Positions 23,001 through 35,796 of a DNA stretch of 64,000 nucleotides are shown here, piece by piece. Source of the DNA: Galbula dea (Eukaryota > Chordata > Aves > Piciformes > Galbulidae); NCBI GenBank assembly GCA_013399015.1, contig VWZX01001666.1, positions 3,622,677 to 3,686,676 of the forward strand. The letters run 5' to 3'. Every line of letters starts with the position of its first letter. Position 1 is the stretch's first letter. Below the pieces are notes generated by a model, which was not told the DNA's origin, did no database searches, and worked only from the letters and a program-made list of their open reading frames with translations. The position numbers were made by a program, and so were the translations under genes.

Positions 23001-24122
23001 GAAAACAAATTACAACAGACTCTTCCTCCTGTTAAAGGGATATCTGCTGTTTCCCTTTCTATCTTGCTTTACAGTTGCTGTAAGCTATTTATGGAAGTAT
23101 TCCTATTATTTCTGCTTTAGGTACCTGAGTGTGGTTAATAGGAGTAAATTCTTCCAGAATATAATCCAGAGCATACATCATGGCATTTAAACAGAGTGTC
23201 TTCTGGTGATTTGCAAAGCTATATCCCAGTCCTGAAATGTAAATTTTTTTCTCTACATATGAGAAGAAGGCTGAAAGTATGGGTTTTATTACTGGAATGT
23301 GTAGCACAGCATCTACCTATTACTTCCTAAATGATTAAACCAAGAAAATTAAGCCAAATGCTAAACCCATGGCAGGGTAGACGTGTTCATGGCTGGACAA
23401 TCAGAATGAGTTGGAGAATGACGTGGGAAAGTTAATCCTGGCCAAACTCCAGCAGGTATTTATGTCCTACCTACCTAAATTTTCCCTGTTGTTTCAATTA
23501 AATTTTATCTTCACTTCCTCAGGTAATATTGCTGTCCCAGAAAGGGTTCTCATTATCCCAAGGGAAACTGCATTTCAGCAGCAGCCCAGCAATCTTCATA
23601 GAGTCTCTGAGAAGTTCTTTAGTATCCTTCTGGGTACATGTTTCTATATAAATGCAAAGTGTAGCAGTGTACTGCAGCCACTCTGCTATTCATAAAAAGC
23701 AAAGGGAAAGTAGGTCAGTATGTGAAGGGCACAGGATACTGGAAATATTCCCAAAAGCAGCTTTGATTTAACTCAAATGAGACCACACAGAGTATCCCAA
23801 CTGAGGTTCTCCTTTTTGCCTTTAAGGATGGCAGACAGCCCTAACTAGGAGGTGAAGAGCACCAAAACTTTGTACTGAGTGGAAATGGAGGTAGATTTCC
23901 CATCTTCTTACTGAGTCTAAGGCTTTGCAGCTGTTCTAGAAAAAGTCTATGTCAATAAGAATATAGACAACTCTTAAAATAAATAGAGATACTACAGACA
24001 TCCATATACCATAACACATAGAAGGCTGCTAAGGGATTGTTGATTTTGTTTGGCTGTTGGGGTTTTTTTGGTTGGTTTTAACTGTTTACAATAGTAATAA
24101 TGAGATCAGTGCTGGGCATTTC

Positions 24123-24157
24123 CTGGGGACTAATGACCAGCTGGGGTTAATGACCTG
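24123..24157 (+). repeat. 18-base direct repeat
   Basis: CTGGGGACTAATGACCAG is followed immediately by CTGGGGTTAATGACCTG, two copies that differ by one deletion and a few substitutions. It lies just upstream of the 52-base degenerate array. Confidence 0.7.
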
Positions 24158-24279
24158 AAATGTAGCCACAGGCCATCAACTCATCCCAGCCAGCCATTAA
24201 TCCTGTGGAAATACCAGTGCCTCTGCTCTCATTGCTTAATTCAGTCTCCTTAATTTTCGGGTACCTTTAAAAACCTCAC

Positions 24280-24600
24280 TGCAGCCCCTGAGTATCTCTG
24301 TATTTTATTAGCCCTGCATTTCTACTGCTGGGCATAGGTTGTTTTCCTAGCTGCTGATCGACTCTGAACACTGAATAGACTTTATTAAAAGTTGGTTATC
24401 AAGCTGCTGAGCATCTCCAGACATCTAAATATTTTATGTGTGTTTGCTTAGAGTGGCCCTGAGCAATTAATACATTGTTTCATTAGGAGGGTTTTTTACT
24501 AACCACTAAGTGACTCTAAACACCTAATATATTTCACAAGAAGTTTGTATTCCAGCCATTGAGCAGCTTTAAACACTAAATTGGCATCATACATTCAAAA
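24280..24600 (+). repeat. Degenerate tandem array, about 52-base unit
   Basis: Units anchored on a TGAGC-like core recur at about 24289, 24355, 24408, 24460, 24507 and 24560. Each core sits in a frame resembling AGC(C/T)(G/A)(C/T)TGAGCA.CT, then (A/T)AACA(C/T)(C/T)(A/T)AAT, followed by an ATTTTATT/CATTAGGAGG-like segment and GTTTGTTTTCC or similar. Spacing is 66, 53, 52, 47 and 53 bases. Copies are heavily diverged, so this is an old minisatellite-like expansion. It is not a known family to me. Confidence 0.6.
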
Positions 24601-25858
24601 AAGAAATCACTCAGTGTTGTACATTTCTCACAAGTAATTTCCTGTTTCTACCCTTCTAAATATTATTCTTTTATTTTATGGGTTGGGTTGTTTTTTGTCT
24701 TTTTTTTTCTTTTCAGCTGATACATTCCTATTTAGCTTGCTGGACCTCCAATGCTTTTCATTTAAAAACTCAGAGCTTCACTGGAATTGGCTTTGCTTCA
24801 TTTCCTTCATCTAATACAGAGAAAACAGAGCCACAGGAGGCAACACAAACCCCAGGTTCCTTCCGGCACCAAATTAAGGGATTAGGAAATATTCATGTTG
24901 TTCTGACCAAGATAATAATTCAGGCTTTAGACTTAAAAATAACCCACAGTGTATCCCTGCATACACACCCACCACCAGCATGACAATCCAAATGACAGTG
25001 ATTCAGGAGTTACTCTTAATCATCCTTCTAGATCTGCAGCCCAGTGCTGTCAACAGGAAATCCACATTGCTGCAGCACTACCAAGATGAGCTAACATCTG
25101 CTCATGCAGGCTGAGGACTTGATCAGCTACAGCTAGCATTGTGGCAGACAGGCCTGCACCCTGCAATTTACTTGCTTCTCCAGGGCCTCCCATGTAGCAC
25201 TTGAGCCAGAAAGACTTGTCACCACTCCTTTGAAGTCAGGGGAGCAATGAGCTCCTGGATTTCGCTGGTCAACCTCCACAGCTCCATTGCAGCAAGTGTG
25301 CCAGGCAAAGCTCTCACCAATTTTGCTCCTTTCAGCAAGGAGTAAAATCTCAGTTACAGGTCAGACTTGCATAGCAAGACTCAATAAAACTGGTACTCTA
25401 GCCAGCTCAGTCTTTTGGGGAATTCCTATACAAGGTAACTCACAGTACATAGCCTAACACTCCACTCCATGCACTGCTGCCAGCCCGGCTCTCCAAGCCC
25501 ATATCCACCTGATCCATGGGCCACTGGCTTGCTTGCCCCCTTCCTCCATGCAGATGGGGCAGGTTTTGCCTCTGGGTGCCTTTTATGGGCGGGATAAAGT
25601 AAAGGGGGGAAGGATTCTGTCACAGCCTCTAGGAAGTTGAGGCTTTTATCAGACACTCAGGACTAAGAATCTCCCTGTTTAAAAATCCATGATGATTGTC
25701 ATTAATTTAAACAATGCTGGTGGGGACAACATTGCTGACTGTTGGTAAAGTGATATGATACTTGCAAAAGAAGGAAATGTGGCAAGTCCTGCTGTGATAA
25801 TATGAGTAAATTACACTGAAGTGCACAAATTAAAGTGGAGCTTTCCTCAGAAAAAATA
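24601..25858. other. Gene-less block
   Basis: T-rich at 24690-24715. 25030-25640 is somewhat GC-richer than its surroundings and carries minor open frames on the minus strand (25426-25656, 76 codons) with no motif. No gene or repeat is recognised. Confidence 0.55.
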
Positions 25859-26146
25859 TTAAGGAAAATTTGAAAAAAAAAACTTAAGGCCCAGATTATC
25901 CTGAGAAAAGCACATTGCCATCTTCCTAAAATGATTTGAAAAACTTGTCCTAATACAATATAGACATGGATTCAGAAGGCTGGTACATTGATATGACAAT
26001 GTAAATATCACTTTGGCAGTTATTATCTCATAGGTAATGTTTTTACAACTCAGCCTGATTGTACATACCATCTGTCTTCTAAAATGGTATGGAAATAATC
26101 TCTCTGTCCATATTAACTGAATCCAGAATAAGGTTATATTGTTACC
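25859..26146 (-). other. Open frame with a GPCR TM7/helix-8-like motif (possible pseudogene fragment)
   Basis: A minus-strand frame is open for 95 codons (ATG at 26071, stop at 25859; open upstream to 26146). It contains, in order, a PYHF-R segment (as at the end of TM6 in P2Y-like receptors), a Cys, an AK-rich helix start, then NPCLY followed by CIRTSF and HFRK. This matches the NPxxYx(5)F pattern of the seventh helix and helix 8 in class A receptors, with spacing close to that of P2Y12-type receptors. No TM1-TM5 coding is found on the minus strand to the right, and a stop precedes 26146. It may be a decayed fragment or a chance resemblance. Confidence 0.15.
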
Positions 26147-26203
26147 TTAGAAAAGATTGCTCCATGTTGATGGTCACAATATCAAAGTGTATCTAATACT
26201 CAT

Positions 26204-26296
26204 TTAGACATACTCTACTAGGATGGAGCTGCGGGGGGTGTTGATTTGTTTAAGTCTCCTCAGGTATTCCTTGTCTTCAGCAATTCTGTATTGGCT
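26204..26296 (-). CDS. Candidate terminal coding exon (unidentified)
   Basis: On the minus strand an acceptor-like stretch (CACTCTTGCTGCAG, ending at 26297) is followed by 30 codons and a TAA. Codon texture is unusual for this AT-rich window: the third positions are largely G or C (GAC, AAG, TAC, CTG, ATC, AAC, ACC, CCC, CGC, AGC, TCC). The peptide is charged and basic (AEDKEYLRRLKQINTPRSSI) and ends in VEYV. The frame is open for only 47 codons in all. I do not recognise the protein and see no matching upstream exon. It could be the last exon of a gene whose other exons are not visible to me, or chance. Confidence 0.22.
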   Translation of the reverse strand, partial: SQYRIAEDKEYLRRLKQINTPRSSILVEYV

Positions 26297-29200
26297 CTGC
26301 AGCAAGAGTGGCAAGGCAATCCTTACATTCAAATGACATCCAGTGCACTCTACTTCAAATCAGAGCAATAAGATATTGCCTTATAATATTTGGATTGCTG
26401 TTTATGCACTGGCTTCAGCAGCAATATCTGTCCTTGTGCTGGTACACCTGAGCATGAGTTAAAGCATGAGCTGGTATGTGGGGGAGGGTGAGTGGAGTTT
26501 GTTAGATTACTCCAATGCTTTTGCTGTTGTGCATAAAAAAATCTGAGTTTGGATGCTCTGGCTTTGGTATACTTGAAACTCAGACTGATATCATCTGTGT
26601 ATCTGAGTTTCTGGATGTGTGTGTGGGCATGCATGCAAGAACAGATGTGTATATTTTACTTTTAAACCTCCAATCACTACTACTTTCCTGAAGTTCTGTC
26701 AAAATTACCTGGTTCCCAGGAATCATCTCTGGGACCACAGACTGTTATCTTTGGACCAAGTCTATTGTGGGTTATTCCTCATGTGAGGTTTTGGGGTTTT
26801 TAACTTTCCAGTCACTGAAAAACCATACACTTTAAAGCTGGACCACTATTTTTTCTTTGGCATACATCTTTTATTTTATGTACACATGTGGTTTTCATGC
26901 AGTTAATATTTTAAGTATAGAAAGCCTAAAATAAACACAACAACAATCAAAATCCAAGTTAAGACCTTTAAAAATAAGGGATATAATGGAAATATAATGG
27001 AAACTGACCCTCAGCTCTGTAAATACAGAAGTAAAACTATGTTGACTTTGGGTTAGGTTCAGTTCAGAGACGATGAATGCAATATTTATTTCAGCATGAA
27101 TTGTAAGCACTGGAGCTACTGCTAGTTGTGAGTGAAGTCAGTCCTGGGACAATCAAAATCATAGTGAAAGAATATACTGTCATGAGAGCAATACATTATT
27201 CTTGTATTGAAAAGGAAGTCTGCCTCTTCTCTATTACTGTGGTTAATGCTCCTGATTTTCATGTATTTAACCCTTAATTCATCAGTTGCTGTGCAGACTA
27301 GGAAGACTGTCTGATGGCTTCATTTGAGCTTGCCTGCCAGACCACTGGTCTCCTAAACTAGTAATCATACCTAGGTCACTCTTCTCCTACCACTCCCAAA
27401 GCTTTCAAATAGGTTGCAAGGCAAGCTCAGTACAACCGTAAACAGTTCCCTCCTCATTTTTATGATGTCATTTTTAATTGACAGGTTGAATCTCAGAGCA
27501 CTGCATCACTAGCTATCATCAAATTATTTTTATATTGAAGAACAACTGTTTTGCCCTGTTGAAATGTTCTCATAATAAAAGAGATCAAGATTAGAATCCA
27601 TGGATTTTTCCCTAGAAATCTTTTGGATTGTGATAAGTCCTGTGATTCCCAGTACTCTGCAGATTGCCCACAACCTGTTCTTTTTCACACCCCCAAGTCC
27701 TCTCTTTCTATAAAGTCTTAGAAGTATCTCTTGGAATAGACTCTGTAAAACTTCCCATGAGGAACACAAGGTAGAGAGGGAGTTTTCAGAAAGCATGAGG
27801 AATATGGTCAACATGTGGAGGACTAAAGTTTTTATATCTGTTCTCTAAAACAGGCTTTCTAATTTAAAGGCAGCTGTTTTTACAGGCATGAAGCCTAGCT
27901 GGTAATTAGCCAGCAGTCAGACCATGGAAAACATAAAATAGTCTGAAGTAATCTAATGCCTTATCAAAATGTGTAAAGATATTCAGAAAGTTTTATGCAA
28001 CTCTTTCTCATAATTAATGTCCCAAGCCACTGAAGCTACCACACTAGAGGAGCATTTTGGTATCAAGGGTTAACAGCTGGTAATTTCTGAGAGATGCTTA
28101 TAGGCTGTTTTTTCTGTGAATGAGTTTTCTTTCTCCTCTGCCCCTTTTCTTTGAAAGATGGAGGAGAAAGGTGGTTTTAATCATTAAAAAAAAGCCAGAC
28201 TTAATATTTATTTTCTATTTAAAGGAAGTAAAGGAGTGATCATAGCAGCTTCTTTATTTCATTCCTCCTCCTACTGAAGCAGCTGCCCTTCTGCAGCTCC
28301 TGCTTTCTGACCCGTGGCAGAAATTGGTGTGCAGAGGGCACTGCATCTACCCAAGACCCCAAATTTCTACACTCAGCTCTTGCCTGATACTAGTTTTTAG
28401 CAGAATGGATAACTGGGACTGGGACTAAGTAGCACATCTGGTTTGATTTGCATCTGGAAGGATCAACAGTTCAGCCAAAAAAGTTAAAGCTGTTATGCAC
28501 TAATTAAATGTAGCACATCTGTGAGAGATGTATTGAGTAATATGAAAGAGTCAATAATATTTGGCTAGGAGGACTCTTAAGAAATGAGGCATCTAGTCAA
28601 AACAGCCTTGAAGTCTGAAGAACAAAAACCTGTATGCTCAGAAAGGAGGTTTCTTATATACATTTTAAAAGAAGTGAATGTATATGCCAAGCAAATCGAT
28701 AATCCCAACCTTTGAGGAGACAATATAAAGATGTACAAACAATAGCTGTCAAAACAAAACCAAAACAAAACAGAAATTGCACAGATGGAATAAAATGAGT
28801 ATGAAGACCATCCAATTGTATAAGAAAATATTGTGTTTGTCTGGCATGCAAGTTCATTCCTTTGGAATGTAAATGAATGATAGTCAGTATTAAAGTGGCT
28901 ATTTTATCTTTTCTACATTCACCTTACACTTCCTTGTCCTAGGTAATATATTGAGCTTCTGGTATAAAGTAAGATTGTCAGAAACAGAGGTGCCAAAATT
29001 GAGAGGGAGCCACCATCTGTTATCATGCTAGGACAAGGATACAGGAGAAGATCTTAGAATATATTCTCAAAAATCACTCCTCCTAAAACCCAAAACTAAA
29101 GTTGCAGAAACTCAAGATGGAAATAATTAGTGAGAAACATCCTATGAAGAGGTACTGAAAAGGTTCTGGCCTTTACATTATGATAAACATGTTCTGGCAC

Positions 29201-30998
29201 AAATCTGTTCAAAATAAACATTCAATGCATAACAGAGAGAGAGCAGCTGAAGAGATGAAACAAACTAGAGTGAGCAAATGTGCAAAAGGCTTTTATCATC
29301 ATAGTCCCTTGATATGAAGTATGTTAAAGATCCTTCAACATAGTTTTCTGGAGAACAATGTGTTTGTTCTTTCTGTCCTCCTGTAACACATGGAATTTTT
29401 TTAATTCTTTCTGAAGCTTTTAACATTTAGATTTAGCAACCAATTCAGCTGTAATTTCTACTTTGTTCTGTCATTATGCTTTACCAATTTTTTTTTATTA
29501 GAATTCCATGCAACTGTTTTGTTGGGGTTTTTTTTTACATTAATAGCAGGATCCTGAATTAAGTACATCTGGATGGTGACAGATCAATCCAAACCAGAAC
29601 ATCCAGGAAAGTCTGCAAAGGCACAGTTGTGGGGTGGTAACCAGACTATGATTATATTTGTAGCTTCTATTTGGTCTCTTATTGGACTCACATTTGGCTT
29701 TCTCTACACTCTTTCTCGTGAGAATTTAGACATCACAGTTTGATTTGTTCACTATCTGAGCAAAAGGCAGCAAAGTATGGCTGGGAATGATGCTGCAGCA
29801 TCACTGACTCAATGCTTTAATGTGATGCCCAGAAGAACTTGCTTCTGAGAACATCAGGCAGAGAACTAAAACCCATGAGTGATTAAAGCATATTTCCTCT
29901 CTGGAAAGTTATTAGATAAATATGGAAGTGCTTTATCCAACAGATGTGTAAACTTTGTGTCTATTGAGTGATCATATCTGCTTATCTGAAGAATATGATT
30001 TATAGTATTTTATTCCCATGAAAGTGTGCAATCTGGGTTATAGATAAAGAGAGTTAGAAATAAGTTCATCCTGACTTGCATGTAACCACACCAATTGCTA
30101 ACTGAGGGACAACTCTGTAATATCCAGTACATACACCTATTACAGCCTAAGCAAGGAAGCAGTCCCAGGGAAATCATTGCATAAGTGCATACTAAACAGT
30201 GACTAGGGAAGTATTCAAAGATCATGAAAGAAGTTACTGGTCTCAGTTGCAGTAGATAGAGTTATAGCTTCTGAATGCAGAAGTTTTTCTTAATAATGTT
30301 AGCACTTAAAACAAATTTAACATGAGAAACTTTTATACTGCAATTATACAAATTCTTACCAAAATAAATCAATCTGATTAGAAAGAAATAGAAACACAGT
30401 AAGTATAAGAATTCACAATATCACTTTTCAAAGTACAATCACTCTTGGAGGTGACCAAGTTTCCAACAAGGCTATTTTCCTGTTCACTAACATCAGCATT
30501 TTTGACCTTCTGACTATTACATGTATTGATGGACTGACTGTTTTACACTGTTCTCACAAAGTACCAAAATTAGAAATGGAAGATATTGGAAATGACTAAT
30601 ACACCAAATTGGAAACATTGTATAGGTCAAAGTCATAGACTTTGCTACAATCTTCTTCAGAATATATGCAGAGGTAGCACAGTCCATGTTTCATTTTTGT
30701 GCTAATCATGGTAAATATTCTGCCAAATGTCAGTCTCTGAACACAGGCCCACAGCAAAATCTTCTTGTTAAAAAAAGGTATGAAGTAAAAATGCAACCCA
30801 TACTCACAGAATTTATGGTACACTTAAAATTGAGTAATTCTTTGGCTTATCTCTGCTCAAAATGACAGGGGAAAGCTATAAAAATCAAAGTAGACTGAAA
30901 CCCATCATTTTCCTATGTAATAGCTTCCAAAGAGCTGTCAATTCCTTCGGACAGAAGCCTCTTCTTATTGGGAATACTGAACCCTTGGCTACTCATCC
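26297..30998. other. Gene-less AT-rich block
   Basis: No gene or named repeat. An 11-base direct repeat (ATATAATGGAA twice, about 26981-27002) and a short CAAAA-type tract near 28750-28772 are the only visible structures. Open frames up to 94 codons have no motif. Confidence 0.6.
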
Positions 30999-31037
30999 TA
31001 ATTAAAATGTAATTAGGTAAGTGTAATTAGGTAATTA
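30999..31037. promoter_or_regulatory. Cluster of four TAATTA cores
   Basis: TAATTA occurs at 30999-31004, 31010-31015, 31024-31029 and 31032-31037. Two of them lie in a 14-base direct repeat (TGTAATTAGGTAAG at 31008-31021 and TGTAATTAGGTAAT at 31022-31035). TAATTA is the core recognised by many paired-like, LIM and Antennapedia-class homeodomain proteins. Four sites in 39 bases is unusual even in AT-rich DNA, but the direct repeat accounts for some of it. A regulatory role is inferred. Confidence 0.4.
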
Positions 31038-31889
31038 TACCACTCAAAACACTTAGCCTGTTTTCCACAATTGAATCCACAGTTGAGTTCACTATGGCAT
31101 AAAATTCTGAACTCAGATCTCATGGCACTAATTGCCTCTTCACCCCAATTTAATCTGACATGTAGTCAGAGCTTAGAACTGTGAGGAATATTTATGGTAT
31201 GAACTATGAAACAGATCTGGGAAATACATCCATGACCCATATGGTAGATGTGTGACAAAGGCAATGTGAATACTGGCTGCTACAAGTAGTATTTACTTCA
31301 GAGAAACAAATCTGCTAATACCAAAGAGAGGGTGTAATAACCCACTTAGTCCTTGAAGTAGGCCTCATCTGACATCTTTTAGCCATTTGACAGACAGATA
31401 TACGGTTTAAGGTTGTCTTTTTCCACTGCCTTTGTAGTCAATGGAAAGAAGGAGACCAAAATATGATTCATCTCACACCAGAGTACAGTTTAAAACAATT
31501 AGGATGAACTGCTTTCTGTGGTTGTCTTTTACTCAAAGTGGACTACCAAGGAGAACTAGTGAAATAAACTTTGGATAGATACTGAACTTCTACGCTCAGT
31601 AAATGGAGATGAAATCTGCCTCTGCTGCAGAAAAAGTCTCCAGCCATTACCTCACCATCAGCTTTCCATGTCAAAAATTCCAAGGCAATAATTAGAAAAC
31701 GCTGGACAACCTAAATCAAACATCATGTGACATCTGTCAGCTCACCAGAGTTTTGTTTTCTGAAGACATCCTATGAAGTCCAAACCACAGCTGCTGAAAT
31801 ACTCCACCCTTCACAGGCCAGTCACATCACTGTCTTACCTTAGGTACACTGTGATATGTCTGGAGCAAACCACAGGGCTAAATGAGCAC

Positions 31890-31913
31890 ATGTGTATGTG
31901 CACACACACACAT
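31890..31913. repeat. TG/CA palindromic repeat
   Basis: ATGTGTATGTG is followed directly by CACACACACACAT, giving near-complementary arms with one mismatch. This may extrude a short hairpin or Z-DNA-like structure; no function is implied. Confidence 0.7.
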
Positions 31914-34460
31914 CCAATGTCTGCTTCCAAATATGTCCAGAAAAACCTTCAAGCCCCTTGAGTTGGCCCCAGCCCATGACATGCTAGCTGAGCAGCTCCA
32001 GCTGACACTGACACTAATCACAAATGGGTGCAGACTGCCATGAGCTCCATGGTCAAAAATTCCTTCAAGACAACCTGCTGACTTTCTTATTTTCTTAGTC
32101 TGTACAGCTATCAATGATTTGAATAACAAGAGGAGAGCAGCACCCTAATGAAAAACAGCCATTCCAGTTTCATCTATGAAAAACTAGGGTGCTTGTGCCA
32201 TTCAGAAAGGCTACAGATAGCTGCCTGGATAAATGAACTCATCTCCTAGCCAGAACAAATGCAGTCTCTTTTATGTTGTGTCATCAAGCTTCTCTGGAGC
32301 CATCAGAGCCTGCTGAATTTACTAGTAGTTGCCAGTTACTAATCTGGGGCTGGCAATGCAGGATCATGGCTTCCTTTTCCTGACTGCAAACATTTTTTGC
32401 TCACCCTTTATCAGCTCTCACACTCAGCCCTGCTTCCATTGAACCATTCAGAGCCTTGGCTCTAATTACCAACATTTAAAAGGGACCAGGACCCACCTAC
32501 CACAATTACATCACAATCAGTGGTGATAAATTGGCTCCTAAGGGAAAAGATGTGTCAAAAATAACCCAAACAGAAAACCAAGAAAAAAAACCCCAACAGG
32601 ACAATGCATGCTTGACTCACAAAATGCATCTTGCTCAGGATGCTGGAAAATCTCAGCCAATTGCCTAATGAGCTATTAGAGAGGAGCAGACAAATGTTAA
32701 ACATGATTTTGCTTATGTTTCTCTTTTCATATGAACAATGCACAAAGGTCAAGAGCTAGAACTGAAAATAATTGTGTATAAAGAAAAGATCTAGGTCCCT
32801 AATAATTTTTGAAGGATGAAATGATAAATACAAATATCTTTGTACTTTGTGCCTTCTCCAAGAAGTTGAACAATATCTGCACCTTAGCTGGCTTTTAGTT
32901 TGTATCATTCTTTGAGAATGCAGTTTTGATATTGAGTATGCTGCTTACTAATTAAATTTAGAAATTATTAGAAATACTTGACATTAAAAGGTTTACCTTC
33001 ATTTTTTTTCCCAAGCCTAATGAGCACATTTTTTTCCAATCCAGTATTGTGTGTACTTCTCTTGAGGATCTACTGAGGATACAGTGCATTAAAAATATAA
33101 TTGGCTTTAAACCCTGGTAGATTAGTGTTTTGTCATGATTTACACTGTCTGTTTTGTATTCAGCTCTAAAGTTGTTTTCCCCTCTCTGAATCATATATTG
33201 ATGATTCAGATGTAAGATTCTAACAGTTATAATAATTACAGCAATAGAAGCAAACCACCGCATCAACTACTTTAAAAAAAAATCTAAAGCATATCCTGGA
33301 AGAACAAACAGACAGGTTCTTCTGTGGTCAATGGAAAAGTGGATAAAAATATTATATAGCATGTTATTTTAATGTGTCCTCTGAATTCAGAACTGTATGG
33401 TTTAAAATACATCAGAAAATCATCACCAAGCAGATTTTAAATTGCCATCAGTTTACCTTTAATTTAAGTTAACAATAAATCAAAAAAAAAAAGTATACAA
33501 AATCTTTTACTGGTTAAAAATAAATGCATCAATAAATAAATAAGACATACCAATTTTCCATCAGTCATACCTAAGAGCCTCTTAGGTCTCCCTCTTTGAA
33601 GAAGCACATTAAAGGGGGTCAGAGGTTTCACAAATAAATTGGTTTGCAAGCAATATCAATGGTGCCCTAGACTGACCTGGTATATAATTGTTTGCATATC
33701 ATTGCAGTAAGAGCAACAAGGTGTTTAATCTCTCTGTGTTTATTTTGATCTATCTATGGACCTTAAGGGTCAATGTGATTTACTTGCATTTACTGTTGGT
33801 TATTAAAAATGCTGAATAAAGTGATGGAAAGGTGTTCAGAGGCATTTGCAATTAGGAAAGAAAATGACAGTCTGCATGGAACTGCTTACTCAGAATTTTA
33901 TCACAAAGGTGTTGGGGGTTATTCTACTTTATTTTCACAAAACTTTACAACTCAGAGCTTGAGAGAAACATATGAAAGCATTTTTTTTTTTGCCTTCAGT
34001 AGAGGGATGGCAGGAGGAACCTTGCCTCCCTAGATCTTGCATGACATAAAATCTATGGAGTAAAAGAAGAATTTTGCTTCATTTTTCTAATCAAACTTAT
34101 GAATGTAGGAAACACAAGGAATACAATATTTTGCACTGCCCTGGGTTTTTTCTGGTTTGGTTTAAGGTGCTTTTCCTAGGCATTAAATAGCATTGTTAAA
34201 ATTGCTAAACTCTTCTCAAAACTGAGGAGGAATAGCAGAGGAGCAATATCCCCACGCAGAACACCACTGAAGCCAGTGGAAAAATTTCTATTCACTTCAA
34301 CATTTCAGTTTTCTCTGTGCAGTGAAACATTTTCTGAGTCTCATGACACTTAATATTCATTCAGGATGTGAAGCAAATTGCTCAGTCTTCAAATTTAAAG
34401 TTTATTTTACTTTACTGTTCTATCTTATTCAGTTATTTGACTCCATTAGGTATCTCTAAA

Positions 34461-34611
34461 TGAAATTAGAAGAAATGAAGAAGAGAAGTGAGGAGTCAGA
34501 TAGAACAGAAAGCATGAGTAAAACAAGAACATAAAGACAGAAAAAAAACATAGAAAAGAAGCAAAGATAAAGAGTGAAAAGAGTAAGTGAATGTAGCAAG
34601 AAGACAATAAG
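34461..34611 (+). repeat. Purine-rich tract
   Basis: About 150 bases dominated by A and G on the plus strand, with A runs and GAAGAAG-like words. No repeat family is recognised. Confidence 0.7.
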
Positions 34612-35796
34612 TCTTCAATTTAATGTACTAAGTGGGTCTGTAACTTTCAACACATGAGTAGAGGAACAGAAATCAAAGACCCACTCAAACGTTTAAACAA
34701 GTTCCACTCCAGCTGATGCACCTCACTGAATCAGTTCCTCTGAGAGCAAAGGATAACAAGAAGGACCAATCTGGGAAAACATTTTCACAGCTTCCAAGCC
34801 TTAGTGAAGTCCAATTGCAGCATCCTTTTTGGAGACAAAAGCATCAAATGAAACAGTTGCAGCTTTTTAAAATAGATTAATGTTTACAGCAAAGCAGTGC
34901 TTAGAGAACCTAGCAGACATTTCTGGTTCTAAATCCAGAACTTCCTAAGGAACAGGAGCAATAATCCTTATCTTTAGAGGTGAGATTGGATCATCCATAT
35001 GCATGTAACAGAAATGGGCATAAATTTTCAGCCAAATTTTGACAGACTTTATGAAAACATCATTTTTGCTGAGCTGTTTGGGTTTTTTTTAATTTTCTGT
35101 CAAAACTGCCTGAACAAGGTCTTTCCCTTGGGGCTTTTTCATTCAGCAATTAGATGACTTATTGAACCCAGACAAAATGCTTCCTGATAGAAAATCTGCA
35201 TGTGAAATCTCTGGTTTATAGCTGCTTCACAAACCCCAGATTTTACACCCAGAGCCTCAGTGTCATACCTAGGAGCACTGGCAAGAGGACCTGGAGCAGT
35301 ACCATCATCCCCAGGCTTACATTTCATTTACAGCTGAGTATAATTAAGGTAGGAGTTATTCTTTATCATTCCCTTGCTACTCTCCTGTATACAAATGTTC
35401 TGGTGACATTCTCAGAAAGTTCCCTCTGCCTACCTCATTAGTATAGCCCCAGGACAGCAAAAGTAAGTAAGTTTAGCCTTAAGCAGTACCAGGAGGGCTA
35501 AGGTACATGCTGAGGTGCTCTGCTGAATCACAACTGGAAACTGGAATTTTTAACATGCAGTCAAGAGATTTCCTGCCCTCCATCCACTTTGTTGAATGCC
35601 CAGTAGTTGAAATCAGCTAAGCAGCTTCAGCACAGAGGCAAGTTGCAATTTTTCTGTTTGATACCTTATGGGGACTTGTCTAGCAAGTGTACTCAATCAT
35701 GTCTCTTGATAGAGCTCTTATTTTGCTAAACACTGTGGACTCCAATGCCACCACTCTGAGAAGTTGTATCTCCACAGGGTGCAACAGCATCATAAA

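Larger units (their letters stand above)
15776..24122. other. Gene-less AT-rich block
   Basis: No gene recognised over 8 kb. Visible structure is limited to a palindromic stretch at 16791-16812, an inverted AT-rich TTAATTAA-type cluster at 16914-16940, a T run at 17875-17885 and a G-rich stretch at 20005-20032. Plus- and minus-strand open frames up to 108 codons (for example 19323-19649, minus) lack motifs and convincing splice context. 18400-18620 is modestly GC-richer with no recognisable content. Confidence 0.55.
31038..35796. other. Gene-less block
   Basis: No gene recognised. It includes an imperfect palindromic TG/CA stretch at 31890-31913, an 11-base A run at 33482-33492 and a purine-rich tract at 34461-34611. 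Open frames are short and unrecognised. Confidence 0.55.
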
